Part shown: piece by piece, positions 25,118 through 34,136 of the stretch
How the letters are laid out: every line of letters begins with the position of its first letter
Numbering within the stretch: the first letter of the stretch is position 1
Assembly (NCBI RefSeq): GCF_023156505.1
Contig: NZ_JALNMJ010000004.1
Location: forward strand, 62,001 to 126,000
Direction: 5' to 3'
DNA: 64,000 bases
Origin: Roseibium sediminicola
GTDB lineage: Bacteria; Pseudomonadota; Alphaproteobacteria; Rhizobiales; Stappiaceae
The notes under the pieces: generated by a model
What the model was told of the DNA's origin: nothing
Seen by the model: the letters and a program-made list of their open reading frames with translations, nothing else
The model's database searches: none
Position numbers and translations under genes: made by a program

Positions 25118-27111
25118 ACCGGGAATTTCTGGATCTCTACAATCAGGAACTGATTTATCTGCGCGAACAGGGTGCCGCTTTTGCTGAGGCTTATCCCGCC
25201 GTTGCCGAGCGTCTGGGGGGGCTCCTGGAGGACCGTTCCGATCCGATGCTGTCCGGCCTTTTGGAAGGCACGGCCTTTCTGTCGGCGCGCGTGCAGTTGA
25301 AAATGAAGCACGAATTCGCCGAATTCACCTCCAACCTGTTCGAACAGCTCTACCCGACCGCCCTCGCCCCGATCCCGTCCATGGTCCTTGCCCGCGTGAC
25401 ACCCAAATATGGCGACGCCAACCTGCGCAACGGCCTCAAGATCGACAGGCATGCTCCAATGGAGGCCGTCTTCCGGGAGCGTCAGGGCGAAGTGCGCTGC
25501 CGCTTCACCCTGACCTCGCCGATAACCCTGACCCCGCTTGAGCTCACGGGTGCAAAATATTTGAGTTCCGCGGCGCAGATCTCCGGTCTTGGAGCGGACA
25601 TGGCCGAGGACCGGCGCGCCCGCGCCGGCCTGTCGATTTCGCTGACGCATCGTATGGCGGAGGACCCGGAGAACGAGGTCTCCGCGGAAGAGGCGATGAA
25701 GAAGCCGGAATTCCAGGTGGCCGGCTGCCGTATCGACGACCTGCCGGTGCGTTTGATCGGGCCGCTTGGCCTTGCCGCCAAGGTCTATGAACAGATCTTC
25801 GGCCACACGATCACGCTCTATCTGCGCACCGAGGACCCCTATGGCCAGGCAACCCTGCAACGGCTGCCGGTAAGTGCCATCGAGCAACTGGGCTTCGACG
25901 AAGAAGATGCTCTGCTCCACAATGACCTGCGTCTCTTCACCGGCTTCGATTACCTGCGCGACTATTTCAACTTCCCACGCAGTTTCCTCGGCTTCCGCCT
26001 GACGGGCCTGCGACGGTATCTCGACCGGGTCAGGGCCAAGTCCTTTGACATCGTCTTTGTCTTCGATGAAGCCGACTCGCGCCTGCCCGCGCATGTGGAA
26101 GGCAAGATCTTCGCATTGCATTCGGCTCCCGCGGTCAATCTGTTCGAGCGCCAGACAGACCGAGTACCGATCAAGAAGGGCCAGCACGAATTCGCGGTCA
26201 TCACGGACAGGACCCGGCCGCTGGACTATGAGGTCCATTCCGTCACAGAGGTCAACGCGCATTTCTCCGGCGGAGAAAAACGCCCGGTCGATCCGCTTTA
26301 CAGCGTTGCACCGGACACCGAAAAGGCCGGACACGAATGGTTCTACACCATCCGCCGACTGCCGCGCCGGCAATCCTCGAGCGAATTGCGCCGTCAGCAG
26401 CCGGTTTCGTATGTGGGCACGGAGACCTTCATCACGATTTCCAGCGGCGCCCAGGCGGCTGCGCTCTTGCAGCGCGGTGAAAAGCGTCTCGCGGAGCTGT
26501 CATTGAAAGTGATGGCTTCCAATCGCGCGCTGGCTGCGGATCTGCCGGTCGGGTCCAACGCCGACAAATCCGCCGGCGGCGACTTCCGCATTCTTGAAGA
26601 TGTCGGGCTCAAGGTGGAGTGCGTCGCCGGACCGACCTCACCGAGGCCGCCACTGCTGTCCTATAACGAGCGCCTGGGCGAAGAAGGCCATTCGGGCGCC
26701 ATTGCCTGGCGCCTGATCAACATTCTGGCGCTCAATCACACCGGACTGGTGCTCGACGGCGCCGGCAAGGACGGCCGCTCGTTCAAGGACATCCTCAGCG
26801 TCTTCGCGCCGCTCTCGGACAATGCCGCCGACCGGCAAGCCCAATCTGTCCGCTCGGTCTCCACACGCCCTGTCGTGCGCAGGCTGCAGCAGAAATCCGG
26901 GACGGGTGTCGCCCGCGGCCTGGAGGTGACCATCACCCTCGACGACAAGGCCTTTGAAGGCGCCAGCGCGTTTCTCATGGGCGCCGTCCTCGACCGGTTT
27001 GTCGCAGAATATGCCTCCATCAATCATTTCACCCAATGTGTCATTGCGACCACCGAGCGTGGCGTCATCATGAAATGGCCGCCCAGGATCGGTGCCAAGG
27101 GGATCCTATGA
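25114..27111 (+). CDS. tssF: TssF, baseplate subunit
   Basis: This 665-residue protein is somewhat longer than many TssF (about 600) but has clear hallmarks: FLDLYNQELIYLREQGAAFAEAYPAVAERL at the N-terminus, DPMLSGLLEGTAFLSARVQLKMKHEFAEFTSNLFEQLYPTALAPIPSM, and the C-terminal FVAEYASINHFTQCVI. It forms the baseplate wedge with TssG and is coupled to tssE and tssG by ATGA overlaps. Confidence 0.95.
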   Translation: MNREFLDLYNQELIYLREQGAAFAEAYPAVAERLGGLLEDRSDPMLSGLLEGTAFLSARVQLKMKHEFAEFTSNLFEQLYPTALAPIPSMVLARVTPKYGDANLRNGLKIDRHAPMEAVFRERQGEVRCRFTLTSPITLTPLELTGAKYLSSAAQISGLGADMAEDRRARAGLSISLTHRMAEDPENEVSAEEAMKKPEFQVAGCRIDDLPVRLIGPLGLAAKVYEQIFGHTITLYLRTEDPYGQATLQRLPVSAIEQLGFDEEDALLHNDLRLFTGFDYLRDYFNFPRSFLGFRLTGLRRYLDRVRAKSFDIVFVFDEADSRLPAHVEGKIFALHSAPAVNLFERQTDRVPIKKGQHEFAVITDRTRPLDYEVHSVTEVNAHFSGGEKRPVDPLYSVAPDTEKAGHEWFYTIRRLPRRQSSSELRRQQPVSYVGTETFITISSGAQAAALLQRGEKRLAELSLKVMASNRALAADLPVGSNADKSAGGDFRILEDVGLKVECVAGPTSPRPPLLSYNERLGEEGHSGAIAWRLINILALNHTGLVLDGAGKDGRSFKDILSVFAPLSDNAADRQAQSVRSVSTRPVVRRLQQKSGTGVARGLEVTITLDDKAFEGASAFLMGAVLDRFVAEYASINHFTQCVIATTERGVIMKWPPRIGAKGIL

Positions 27112-28721
27112 CCAAGTCGGACGACGACGATCTGGTTGAAGACCACGCGGCCGCCGACAAGACCGTGGTGAGGCCCGGCAAGGGAGCCGGTCCATCCATC
27201 TGGCCGTCATCGGAGGAACCGGCCGAATCCGGAGAGAGACCGGCCTCCCACTTGTCTCCCGCGTCGGAACAAGAGCCGGAAGACACTGGCCAAGGAGACG
27301 CCGCCCCGGACGGCCTCGGACACAAAGGCGACAAAACGACTTTATCGCCCGCGATTAAATCGCCCTCAAAGGTCAAGGAAATCGAGGTAGCGCCTTCGGC
27401 ATCCGATGCGGCCGACGACAATGACGGCCAGTCGGAACTGGACGCACCAACCGGGCCGGAGTCTTTTGTCGCTGCCACTGCTGACGCTCCGACTGAACAT
27501 GAGCCCGACGGCATCTTGACTGAGGAAACGTCTTCCGAGGAGAACACCGTTCCGCCGGAAGCGCAGAGGATCGAGGTTCCGGTCCAGCAGCAATACGCTT
27601 CGCTGCTGGCTGCGTTGAGCGACCGGATTGAAAAGCACCCGGGCGGCCACGATCTTCTGGCGGTTCTGCGCATGCTGGAAGGCCAGACCGCCCCCGGCGG
27701 CGCTTCAAAGGGCATGGACCCGAAAAAGGCCGACGAGCCGGCCCCGCCGCGGATCGGAAAGAGCCGGCGGCTGATGGAGGACATCGTCCGTTTCGGTCAG
27801 GACCCGTCGAGCGAATTCGCGCCGTCCACGATTGAACGCGCGACACGTGACAGAGATGGCGGCCTGGTGCTGCTGGAACGGTTTCTGGGCCTGCTTGGGC
27901 CCCAGGGCGCCCTGCCTGCCGCCTATACCGACGAAGCCATCATGAGCGGGCTCAAGGGCGAGGACAGTTTTCCCCGTTTCCTGGACGTCTTCAACAACCG
28001 CTTCGTGCAACTGTTCTTCCGGGCCTGGGCCGACGCCAGACCGATCGTTCAGCACGACCGGCCGGATGACGACCGCTTTCTGGCCTATCTCGGATCGTCC
28101 ATCGGCATCGGTTCACCGATCTTCCGCGAACTCGACGGCATCGACGACCGCCTGAAGCTGCTTTATGCCGGCCTCGCCTCCTCCAAGACCAAGAGCGCGA
28201 TCCGGCTCAAGGCCCTGATCACAGGCGTTTTCGGCGTGAAGGTCGAGATCGACCAATGCGTCGGCACCTGGCTGCATCTCGACCGGGACGACCAGCTGAA
28301 ACTGGGCGGCTTCGGTCCGGGCGGCGCCGGCCAGCTCGGAGCCGACACCATCGTCGGCGCCAAGGTCTACAGCGTGAGCGACAAGATCCGCATCCGGATC
28401 TTCACACGCTCGCTGGAGGAATACCGGAAATTCCTGCCGCCGACCCGGACAAAACCCAATCCGTGGACCGAAAAGCTCTTCGATCTCATCGATTTCTATC
28501 TGGGTCTCGAGACCGAATACGAAATTGAACTGGCCCTGCCCAAAAGCTGTGCCTCAGCAGTCAAAATGGATAGCAATAATTCAGCGACACTTGGCCATAT
28601 CGGCTGGCTGAAACCTGCAAGGGAAGCGGCGCCGGAACCGGACGACGCGCTGGAGGAAGAGGACATGCTCACCGACACCCGTTTCCGGCCTGTGCGCCGG
28701 CACACAACCGTTTACCAATAG
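27108..28721 (+). CDS. tssG: TssG, baseplate subunit with a long acidic N-terminal extension
   Basis: The start is the ATG at 27108 overlapping the tssF stop, giving 537 residues. The TssG domain occupies about 215-525 (SRRLMEDIVRFGQDPSSEF, FPRFLDVFNNRFVQLFFRAWADARP, ITGVFGVKVEIDQCVGTWLHLD, RIRIFTRSLEEYRKFLP). Most TssG are about 330 residues. The extra 190 or so N-terminal residues are acidic, low-complexity and probably disordered. They contain KTVVRP at 18-23, the motif shared with TssL, the kinase and the M23 peptidase. Confidence 0.92.
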   Translation: MTKSDDDDLVEDHAAADKTVVRPGKGAGPSIWPSSEEPAESGERPASHLSPASEQEPEDTGQGDAAPDGLGHKGDKTTLSPAIKSPSKVKEIEVAPSASDAADDNDGQSELDAPTGPESFVAATADAPTEHEPDGILTEETSSEENTVPPEAQRIEVPVQQQYASLLAALSDRIEKHPGGHDLLAVLRMLEGQTAPGGASKGMDPKKADEPAPPRIGKSRRLMEDIVRFGQDPSSEFAPSTIERATRDRDGGLVLLERFLGLLGPQGALPAAYTDEAIMSGLKGEDSFPRFLDVFNNRFVQLFFRAWADARPIVQHDRPDDDRFLAYLGSSIGIGSPIFRELDGIDDRLKLLYAGLASSKTKSAIRLKALITGVFGVKVEIDQCVGTWLHLDRDDQLKLGGFGPGGAGQLGADTIVGAKVYSVSDKIRIRIFTRSLEEYRKFLPPTRTKPNPWTEKLFDLIDFYLGLETEYEIELALPKSCASAVKMDSNNSATLGHIGWLKPAREAAPEPDDALEEEDMLTDTRFRPVRRHTTVYQ

Positions 28722-28746
28722 GTCTCAAATCTGAAGGTCCTGCATT

Positions 28747-31566
28747 ATGGCTGACATCACCGTTGAAAACGTTGCCTATAAGATCAATTCGGTCGCCTAT
28801 GAGAGCCTCGACAAGGCGATGCGGCTGACCAAGGACGCGGGCCACCGGCATCTGGAGCTGCTGCACTGGTTCTATTACCTGATCCGTGACGAGAAATCGG
28901 ACCTCTACCAGATCCTTCGCCATTTCGATGTCGACCTCGGCACCCTTGACAAGGACCTTCAGGACTCGATCAAGAAACTGAAGATCAATCAGACCGAATT
29001 GCCTGCCATGTCCAAACCCTTCCGCGAGGCGCTGGAGGGAGCCTGGTTCGTCGGCACGCTTAGCTTTGGCGACTACAAGATCCGCTCCGCCTATGTGCTC
29101 ATCTCCGTGCTCGGCGACGAAGCCTCGCGCACTCAGCTGTTCAATCTGTCGTCCGTCTTCAACAAGCTCAAGCGCGAGGAAATCTCGAGCAACCTGGATG
29201 CGATTGTCGACGGCTCTGGCGAGGCACGAGCCCGGCCGATTGACGGCTCCGTTCCGAAGTCCACCACCGCCTCCGCCGTTCCGGGCGAACAGCGCGAAGC
29301 GCCGGGTCCCGGTGGGCCGGGCGAGGATGCCTTGTCGCAGTTCACGGTTGACTTCACCGCCCGTGCCCGTGCCGAGGAATTCGACCCGATCGTTGGCCGC
29401 GACGAGGAAATCCGCCAGGTGGTAGACGTGCTGATGCGCCGCCGCCAGAACAATCCGATCCTGACCGGCGAGGCAGGTGTCGGCAAGACGGCGATTGTCG
29501 AGGGCTTCGCACAGAAGATCGTTGCCGGCGACGTGCCGCCTGCCCTGCTCGGCACCCGGCTCTGCGCCCTCGATCTTGGCCTGCTCCAGGCCGGCGCCTC
29601 CATGAAGGGCGAATTCGAGAAACGCCTGCGGGCAGTCATCGATGCCGTTCACGGCTCCATCGTGCCGACCATCCTGTTCATCGACGAGGCGCACACTCTG
29701 ATCGGCGCCGGCGGCGCCGCCGGCACGGGCGACGCGGCCAACCTGCTCAAGCCAGCGCTTGCACGCGGTACCTTGCGCACGGTCGCCGCCACGACATGGT
29801 CGGAATACCGCCAGCACTTCGAGAAAGACCCCGCCCTCACCCGCCGGTTCCAGCCTGTCCAGGTGGATGAACCGGATGAAGAAAAATGCTTTGCCATGGT
29901 GCGCGGGCTGCTCGGGCCGATGGAAGAGCACCACCAGGTCCGCATTCTCGACAGTGCTGTCCGCTCCGCCGTTTCCCTTTCGCACCGCTACATCCCGGCC
30001 CGCCAGCTGCCCGACAAGGCGGTCAGCGTGCTCGACACGGCTTCCGCCAGAGTGAACATTTCCCAGGCGGCCCAGCCCTCTCGATTGCTCGACCTGATCG
30101 CCAAGAAGGGTTTCCTGGAAACCGAGAAACAGGCCCTCGTCAACGACGCCGAACTCGGCATGGAACAGGACGAAAAGCTCGAAGTCCTGAACACGGCAAT
30201 CGCGGACACAGAGACCAAGATCGAGGACGTCCGCGCCGCATGGGAACGCGAGCGCAAGCTGGTCGCGGAAATCCGGCGGCTGAACAAGGCCCTGATCCAG
30301 CTGAAGGGCGGCGAACCGGCCCCGCATCCGGAAAGCGCCGAGATCGAGGATCCCGAACATGCGGGACCGGCCCTGGTTCCGATCGACGAGATCGAACTCG
30401 ACATGGATGTGGACCTCTCCAGCGAGGATGCCATCCGCGAGGCGCTTGCCGCCAAGCGGGCCGAATTGTCGGAGATCCCGGAAGACGACCGTATGGTCTA
30501 TGCCTATGTCGATGACGAGGCGGTCGCCAGCATCATTTCCGACTGGACCGGCATTCCGGTCGGCCGCATGGTCCAGGACGAGATGCAGACCATCCTCAAC
30601 CTGACCGACAGCCTGAACAAGCGGGTGATCGGCCAGGCCCATGGTCTTGCGATGATCGCCAAGCGCATCGAGACCAGCCGTGCCCAGCTCGGCAATCCCG
30701 ACAAGCCGATCGGCGTGTTCATGCTCTGCGGCCCGTCCGGTGTTGGCAAGACCGAAACCGCGCTGGCGCTTGCCGAAACCCTTTATGGCGGCGAGGAAAG
30801 CCTGATCACCATCAACATGTCCGAGTTCCAGGAAGCCCATTCGGTCTCCGGCCTCAAGGGTGCGCCCCCGGGTTATGTCGGCTATGGCGAAGGCGGACGC
30901 CTGACGGAAGCGGTCCGCCGCAAGCCCTATTCGGTGGTGCTGCTGGACGAAGTCGAAAAGGCCCATCCGGATGTGCACGAGATCTTCTTCCAGGTGTTCG
31001 ACAAAGGCTGGATGGAAGACGGCATGGGCAGGAAGATCGACTTCCGCAACACGCTGATCCTGCTGACCTCCAATGTCGGCACCGACATCATCATGCATGC
31101 GGCCAGCAACATGCTCGATGCGCCTGTCTCCAGCGACGAAGGCATGGCCGCCACCGATCCGAACGCACCGGACCCGGAAAAGCTTGCGGAAGCCCTCCGG
31201 CCTGCCCTCCTGGACGTGTTCCCACCAGCCCTGCTCGGCCGCATCGTCACCATCCCGTATTATCCGCTATCGCCGTCGATGCTCGGCTTCATTGTCCGCC
31301 TGCAGCTCAACCGCATCGTCAAGCGGGTCATGCAGAACCGCGGCGCCAAGCTGTCCTATGGCGAGGATGTGGTCTCCCATATCGTCTCGCTGTGCCGCGA
31401 CCCGGACAGCGGCGGCCGCATGATCGACAACATCATCACCAACGACCTTCTGCCGAAGCTGTCGCGCGCCTTCCTGACGGCGCAGATGAATGGCGAGGAG
31501 ATCGAGGAAGTGTCGCTGAAAGCAGGTGATGACGGGATCGACATCGTCATGGGCTCTGCGGGTTAA
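28747..31566 (+). CDS. clpV: ClpV (TssH), T6SS sheath-recycling AAA+ ATPase
   Basis: This 939-residue protein has an N-terminal Clp-N-type domain (about 1-160), a first AAA+ domain with Walker A GEAGVGKT near 241, a middle coiled region (about 440-560) and a second AAA+ domain with Walker A GPSGVGKT near 662. ClpV pulls on contracted TssBC sheath and recycles it. It starts 25 bases after tssG and ends the rightward T6SS half; a hairpin follows. Confidence 0.96.
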   Translation: MADITVENVAYKINSVAYESLDKAMRLTKDAGHRHLELLHWFYYLIRDEKSDLYQILRHFDVDLGTLDKDLQDSIKKLKINQTELPAMSKPFREALEGAWFVGTLSFGDYKIRSAYVLISVLGDEASRTQLFNLSSVFNKLKREEISSNLDAIVDGSGEARARPIDGSVPKSTTASAVPGEQREAPGPGGPGEDALSQFTVDFTARARAEEFDPIVGRDEEIRQVVDVLMRRRQNNPILTGEAGVGKTAIVEGFAQKIVAGDVPPALLGTRLCALDLGLLQAGASMKGEFEKRLRAVIDAVHGSIVPTILFIDEAHTLIGAGGAAGTGDAANLLKPALARGTLRTVAATTWSEYRQHFEKDPALTRRFQPVQVDEPDEEKCFAMVRGLLGPMEEHHQVRILDSAVRSAVSLSHRYIPARQLPDKAVSVLDTASARVNISQAAQPSRLLDLIAKKGFLETEKQALVNDAELGMEQDEKLEVLNTAIADTETKIEDVRAAWERERKLVAEIRRLNKALIQLKGGEPAPHPESAEIEDPEHAGPALVPIDEIELDMDVDLSSEDAIREALAAKRAELSEIPEDDRMVYAYVDDEAVASIISDWTGIPVGRMVQDEMQTILNLTDSLNKRVIGQAHGLAMIAKRIETSRAQLGNPDKPIGVFMLCGPSGVGKTETALALAETLYGGEESLITINMSEFQEAHSVSGLKGAPPGYVGYGEGGRLTEAVRRKPYSVVLLDEVEKAHPDVHEIFFQVFDKGWMEDGMGRKIDFRNTLILLTSNVGTDIIMHAASNMLDAPVSSDEGMAATDPNAPDPEKLAEALRPALLDVFPPALLGRIVTIPYYPLSPSMLGFIVRLQLNRIVKRVMQNRGAKLSYGEDVVSHIVSLCRDPDSGGRMIDNIITNDLLPKLSRAFLTAQMNGEEIEEVSLKAGDDGIDIVMGSAG

Positions 31567-31588
31567 ATCAGCTGCTGAAAAAACAATA

Positions 31589-31620
31589 CCCCGGCTGGGA
31601 ACGGACCCGGCCGGGGTTAT
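31589..31620. terminator. Hairpin terminator between clpV and the convergent PAAR gene
   Basis: A 7-bp GC stem (CCCCGGC at 31589-31595, GCCGGGG at 31610-31616) with a 14-base loop is followed by TTATT on the plus strand and preceded by AATA, so it could act in both directions. The large loop makes it weaker than the hcp terminator. Confidence 0.6.
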
Positions 31621-31644
31621 TCGTGCAATTCAAGTCGTATTTCG

Positions 31645-31941
31645 TCAGATCCCGATCAGGACGGTGAATTCACCCGTGGTGATCACGCCGCCTTTCAGCG
31701 TCGGATCGCCCATGCGGGCGGCCGGCAGTTTGCCGATAAGCACAGTCGGCGAACCGAAGACAATCGGATCAACATTGGCCGGCGGCGGGCCGACACAGAT
31801 ACATAAATCGGTCAGGCGGGCGGCCGGACGTTTGCCGATCAAGACATTCACCATGCAGGGGGGCGCGATCGGCAGACCGGGCGGAACAGGTGTCATCGTG
31901 CACATATGAAAATCGCCTAAACGGGCAGCCGGCTGGGACAT
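31645..31941 (-). CDS. PAAR-domain spike-tip protein
   Basis: This 98-residue protein is a bare PAAR domain: PAARLGD at the start, PAARLTD in the middle and PAARMGD near the end, with CTM and CIC cysteines. PAAR proteins cap VgrG trimers and can carry effectors; this one has no extension. It is convergent with clpV and 102 bases after the M23 peptidase gene on the same strand, so it may be expressed with the accessory module. Confidence 0.92.
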   Translation of the reverse strand: MSQPAARLGDFHMCTMTPVPPGLPIAPPCMVNVLIGKRPAARLTDLCICVGPPPANVDPIVFGSPTVLIGKLPAARMGDPTLKGGVITTGEFTVLIGI

Positions 31942-32043
31942 GATCGCCTCATGAAAGATTGCGGTCTCATCAGACTATACAGCACGTTGCTCCAAAGCTG
32001 GAATCCAGATCACAGTTCCGCGTCTTTCAGCGCCCGCCGGCGG

Positions 32044-34044
32044 TTATTGCACCGTCAGGATCTCGGTGATCGACTGCCGGTAATCCTTGATGTCGTTGCT
32101 GGCCACCGATTGCGGTTCATCGGTTCCGGTTTCCATCTCGAAGGCGAGCGGATCCGTCGGCTCGCCCCGCGTCCTGATTTCAAAATGAAGATGCGGACCG
32201 GTCGACAGACCCGTCGTGCCGACATAGCCGATCAGGTCCCCCGCCTGCACCACCGAGCCGAGCTGCACGCCATCGGCGAATTCATGCATGTGGGCGTAGC
32301 GGCTGGTGATGCCACCCTTGTGGGTCAGCTCGATGAAGTTGCCATATCCGCCGCGCACGGCCCGGTAGGTTACCTTGCCGGAAAACGCCGCGCGGATCGG
32401 CGTGCCCGTCGGCGCCGCCCAGTCGACACCGGCATGCAACCGCTCCGTCTTCTTGATCGGATGAAAGCGCATGCCGAATTTGGAGGTCAGAACCCCTTTG
32501 ACCGGCACCAGCATGGCGCCGGACAGACTGACCTGGCCGCCTTCACTGACACAAGCAAAACCCCGGTTGCCCGGCGCCTTCATAACGTAACACCGGACCG
32601 ACCAGTCATTGCCCCGCCGTATTCCGGCGAACAGGACCCGGCCGCCGCCGCGCTTGTCGTCCCTGGGCGCATCCGTGAAGACCAGCGTGAACCGCTCATC
32701 GTCCTTGAGCGCCCGCTGCAAATCGGTCATCGGCGCAAGATAGGCGATTGCCTCGCCCACGATGGAAGCGGGCACGGCATTCCGGACCGCGGTTGCATAA
32801 AGACCGTCGATCAGCCGGTGGCTCTTGCCGCTTCCGGCCTTTTTATCGCTCACGATTTTTTCCTGAACGATAGGTTTGCCGAACCAGGGATCCGCGCCAT
32901 GCACATAGGCCGGACCATCCGGGCCGTTCGACAGGGCGGCGGTGCCGAGATAGCCCTCCGACGAATGAAAAGAGATCTGCACCGGACGGTAATAGTCACC
33001 CACCTTGCCGAGCCTGTTCGGCATCCGGACGCCGCGCAAAGCGATTTTATCGCCTGCGATCAAATCGCTTTTCTGAAATTCCGCCTGAACGAAATCCAGC
33101 AGCGGCTTGATGGCGTTTTCGTCAAACCCCCTGTCCAGCAAAAACGCCTTCAAGGTGACTTCCTTGTCGATGCCCTCGCGGACCTCGAGCCTACTTGGCC
33201 CCTGCCCGATGGGGCGCTCCGACAGGTAGAGATTGAGCGTATCGGTGTTCGGTTTCAGGAAGACCGGCAAGTTCGAGGACGGGTCGGTTGGATTGCTGGC
33301 GTCTTCTTCGATTGCCAAGCCTTCACTATCCTCGCCGCCACCGAAATTTCCGAATTGAAAGTCGGTCTCGCTGCCCGGCGCGCGAATGACCAGCTTGCCA
33401 TCCTCGTCCAGCATCTGGCTGTCCAGCACATAGGCATTGGCTGTCGGAACCTCGGCACGGCCCTCGCCGATTGCCGAAGGCGGCACGGAGCGTTCTGACA
33501 GGTCGATCCGCCTGCTGGCCGCACCGTCCTTCAACAGAACGGGGTCGCCCGCCAGCGGTATGACCGCGGACAGGGCCATGTCGAAAAACGGATCGGCCGG
33601 TATGCCCAACTCTTCCGCATTGCCAATAAGTGTGTCTGTTTCAGTGCCCTCACCAACCGGCGTTTCTGCGACAGGCGCTTCTTCCGCTTCCGCAGTCACC
33701 CGCTCCATGGCATCGGCATCGGCCTGACCTTCGCTAGCGATCTGGTCGGACACGATCTCCTTGGGCGCGGAAAAGGAAATAGAGCCGGATGTCACCAAAT
33801 GCGCCACTCCTCCGGCCACCCCGCCCAAAAGGAGAAACCCGACAGCCAACGCTGCATATTTAAGGCCTGAACCACCTTTGGCGGACCGTGCATTTGTTGC
33901 CTGTTGCCAAACTGAAGGAGACGAAGACGTCGCGGTCGGCCCCGACGGCGGCCGCGTCGCCGGTTTCCCAGACGGCCGGATCACCGTCCGGTCGAACTCG
34001 GGCCGGTTCGGCCCCGCAGACTTGTTGTCAGGCCATTGCGCCAT
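32044..34044 (-). CDS. Membrane-anchored M23 metallopeptidase (predicted peptidoglycan hydrolase)
   Basis: This 666-residue protein has a cytosolic N-terminus with RTVIRP (19-24), a membrane helix at about 62-84 and a large periplasmic region. A C-terminal M23 domain at about 525-630 has HAGVDWAAPTGTPIRA and the zinc motif HLHFEIR. M23 enzymes cut peptide crosslinks in the cell wall. The Thr motif near its N-terminus matches TssL, TssG and the T6SS kinase, and a PAAR gene follows. It is therefore a candidate enzyme for opening the wall for T6SS assembly (inference). A general cell-division or wall-maintenance role is the alternative. Confidence 0.88.
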   Translation of the reverse strand: MAQWPDNKSAGPNRPEFDRTVIRPSGKPATRPPSGPTATSSSPSVWQQATNARSAKGGSGLKYAALAVGFLLLGGVAGGVAHLVTSGSISFSAPKEIVSDQIASEGQADADAMERVTAEAEEAPVAETPVGEGTETDTLIGNAEELGIPADPFFDMALSAVIPLAGDPVLLKDGAASRRIDLSERSVPPSAIGEGRAEVPTANAYVLDSQMLDEDGKLVIRAPGSETDFQFGNFGGGEDSEGLAIEEDASNPTDPSSNLPVFLKPNTDTLNLYLSERPIGQGPSRLEVREGIDKEVTLKAFLLDRGFDENAIKPLLDFVQAEFQKSDLIAGDKIALRGVRMPNRLGKVGDYYRPVQISFHSSEGYLGTAALSNGPDGPAYVHGADPWFGKPIVQEKIVSDKKAGSGKSHRLIDGLYATAVRNAVPASIVGEAIAYLAPMTDLQRALKDDERFTLVFTDAPRDDKRGGGRVLFAGIRRGNDWSVRCYVMKAPGNRGFACVSEGGQVSLSGAMLVPVKGVLTSKFGMRFHPIKKTERLHAGVDWAAPTGTPIRAAFSGKVTYRAVRGGYGNFIELTHKGGITSRYAHMHEFADGVQLGSVVQAGDLIGYVGTTGLSTGPHLHFEIRTRGEPTDPLAFEMETGTDEPQSVASNDIKDYRQSITEILTVQ

Positions 34045-34136
34045 GCTGAGCCCTTGAAATCGCTCGCTTCATCGCCGTCACCGGACGATCATGCCGGATG
34101 CCGCGTCAACTTGCAAAAGCGCAGGAGAGACTGCCG

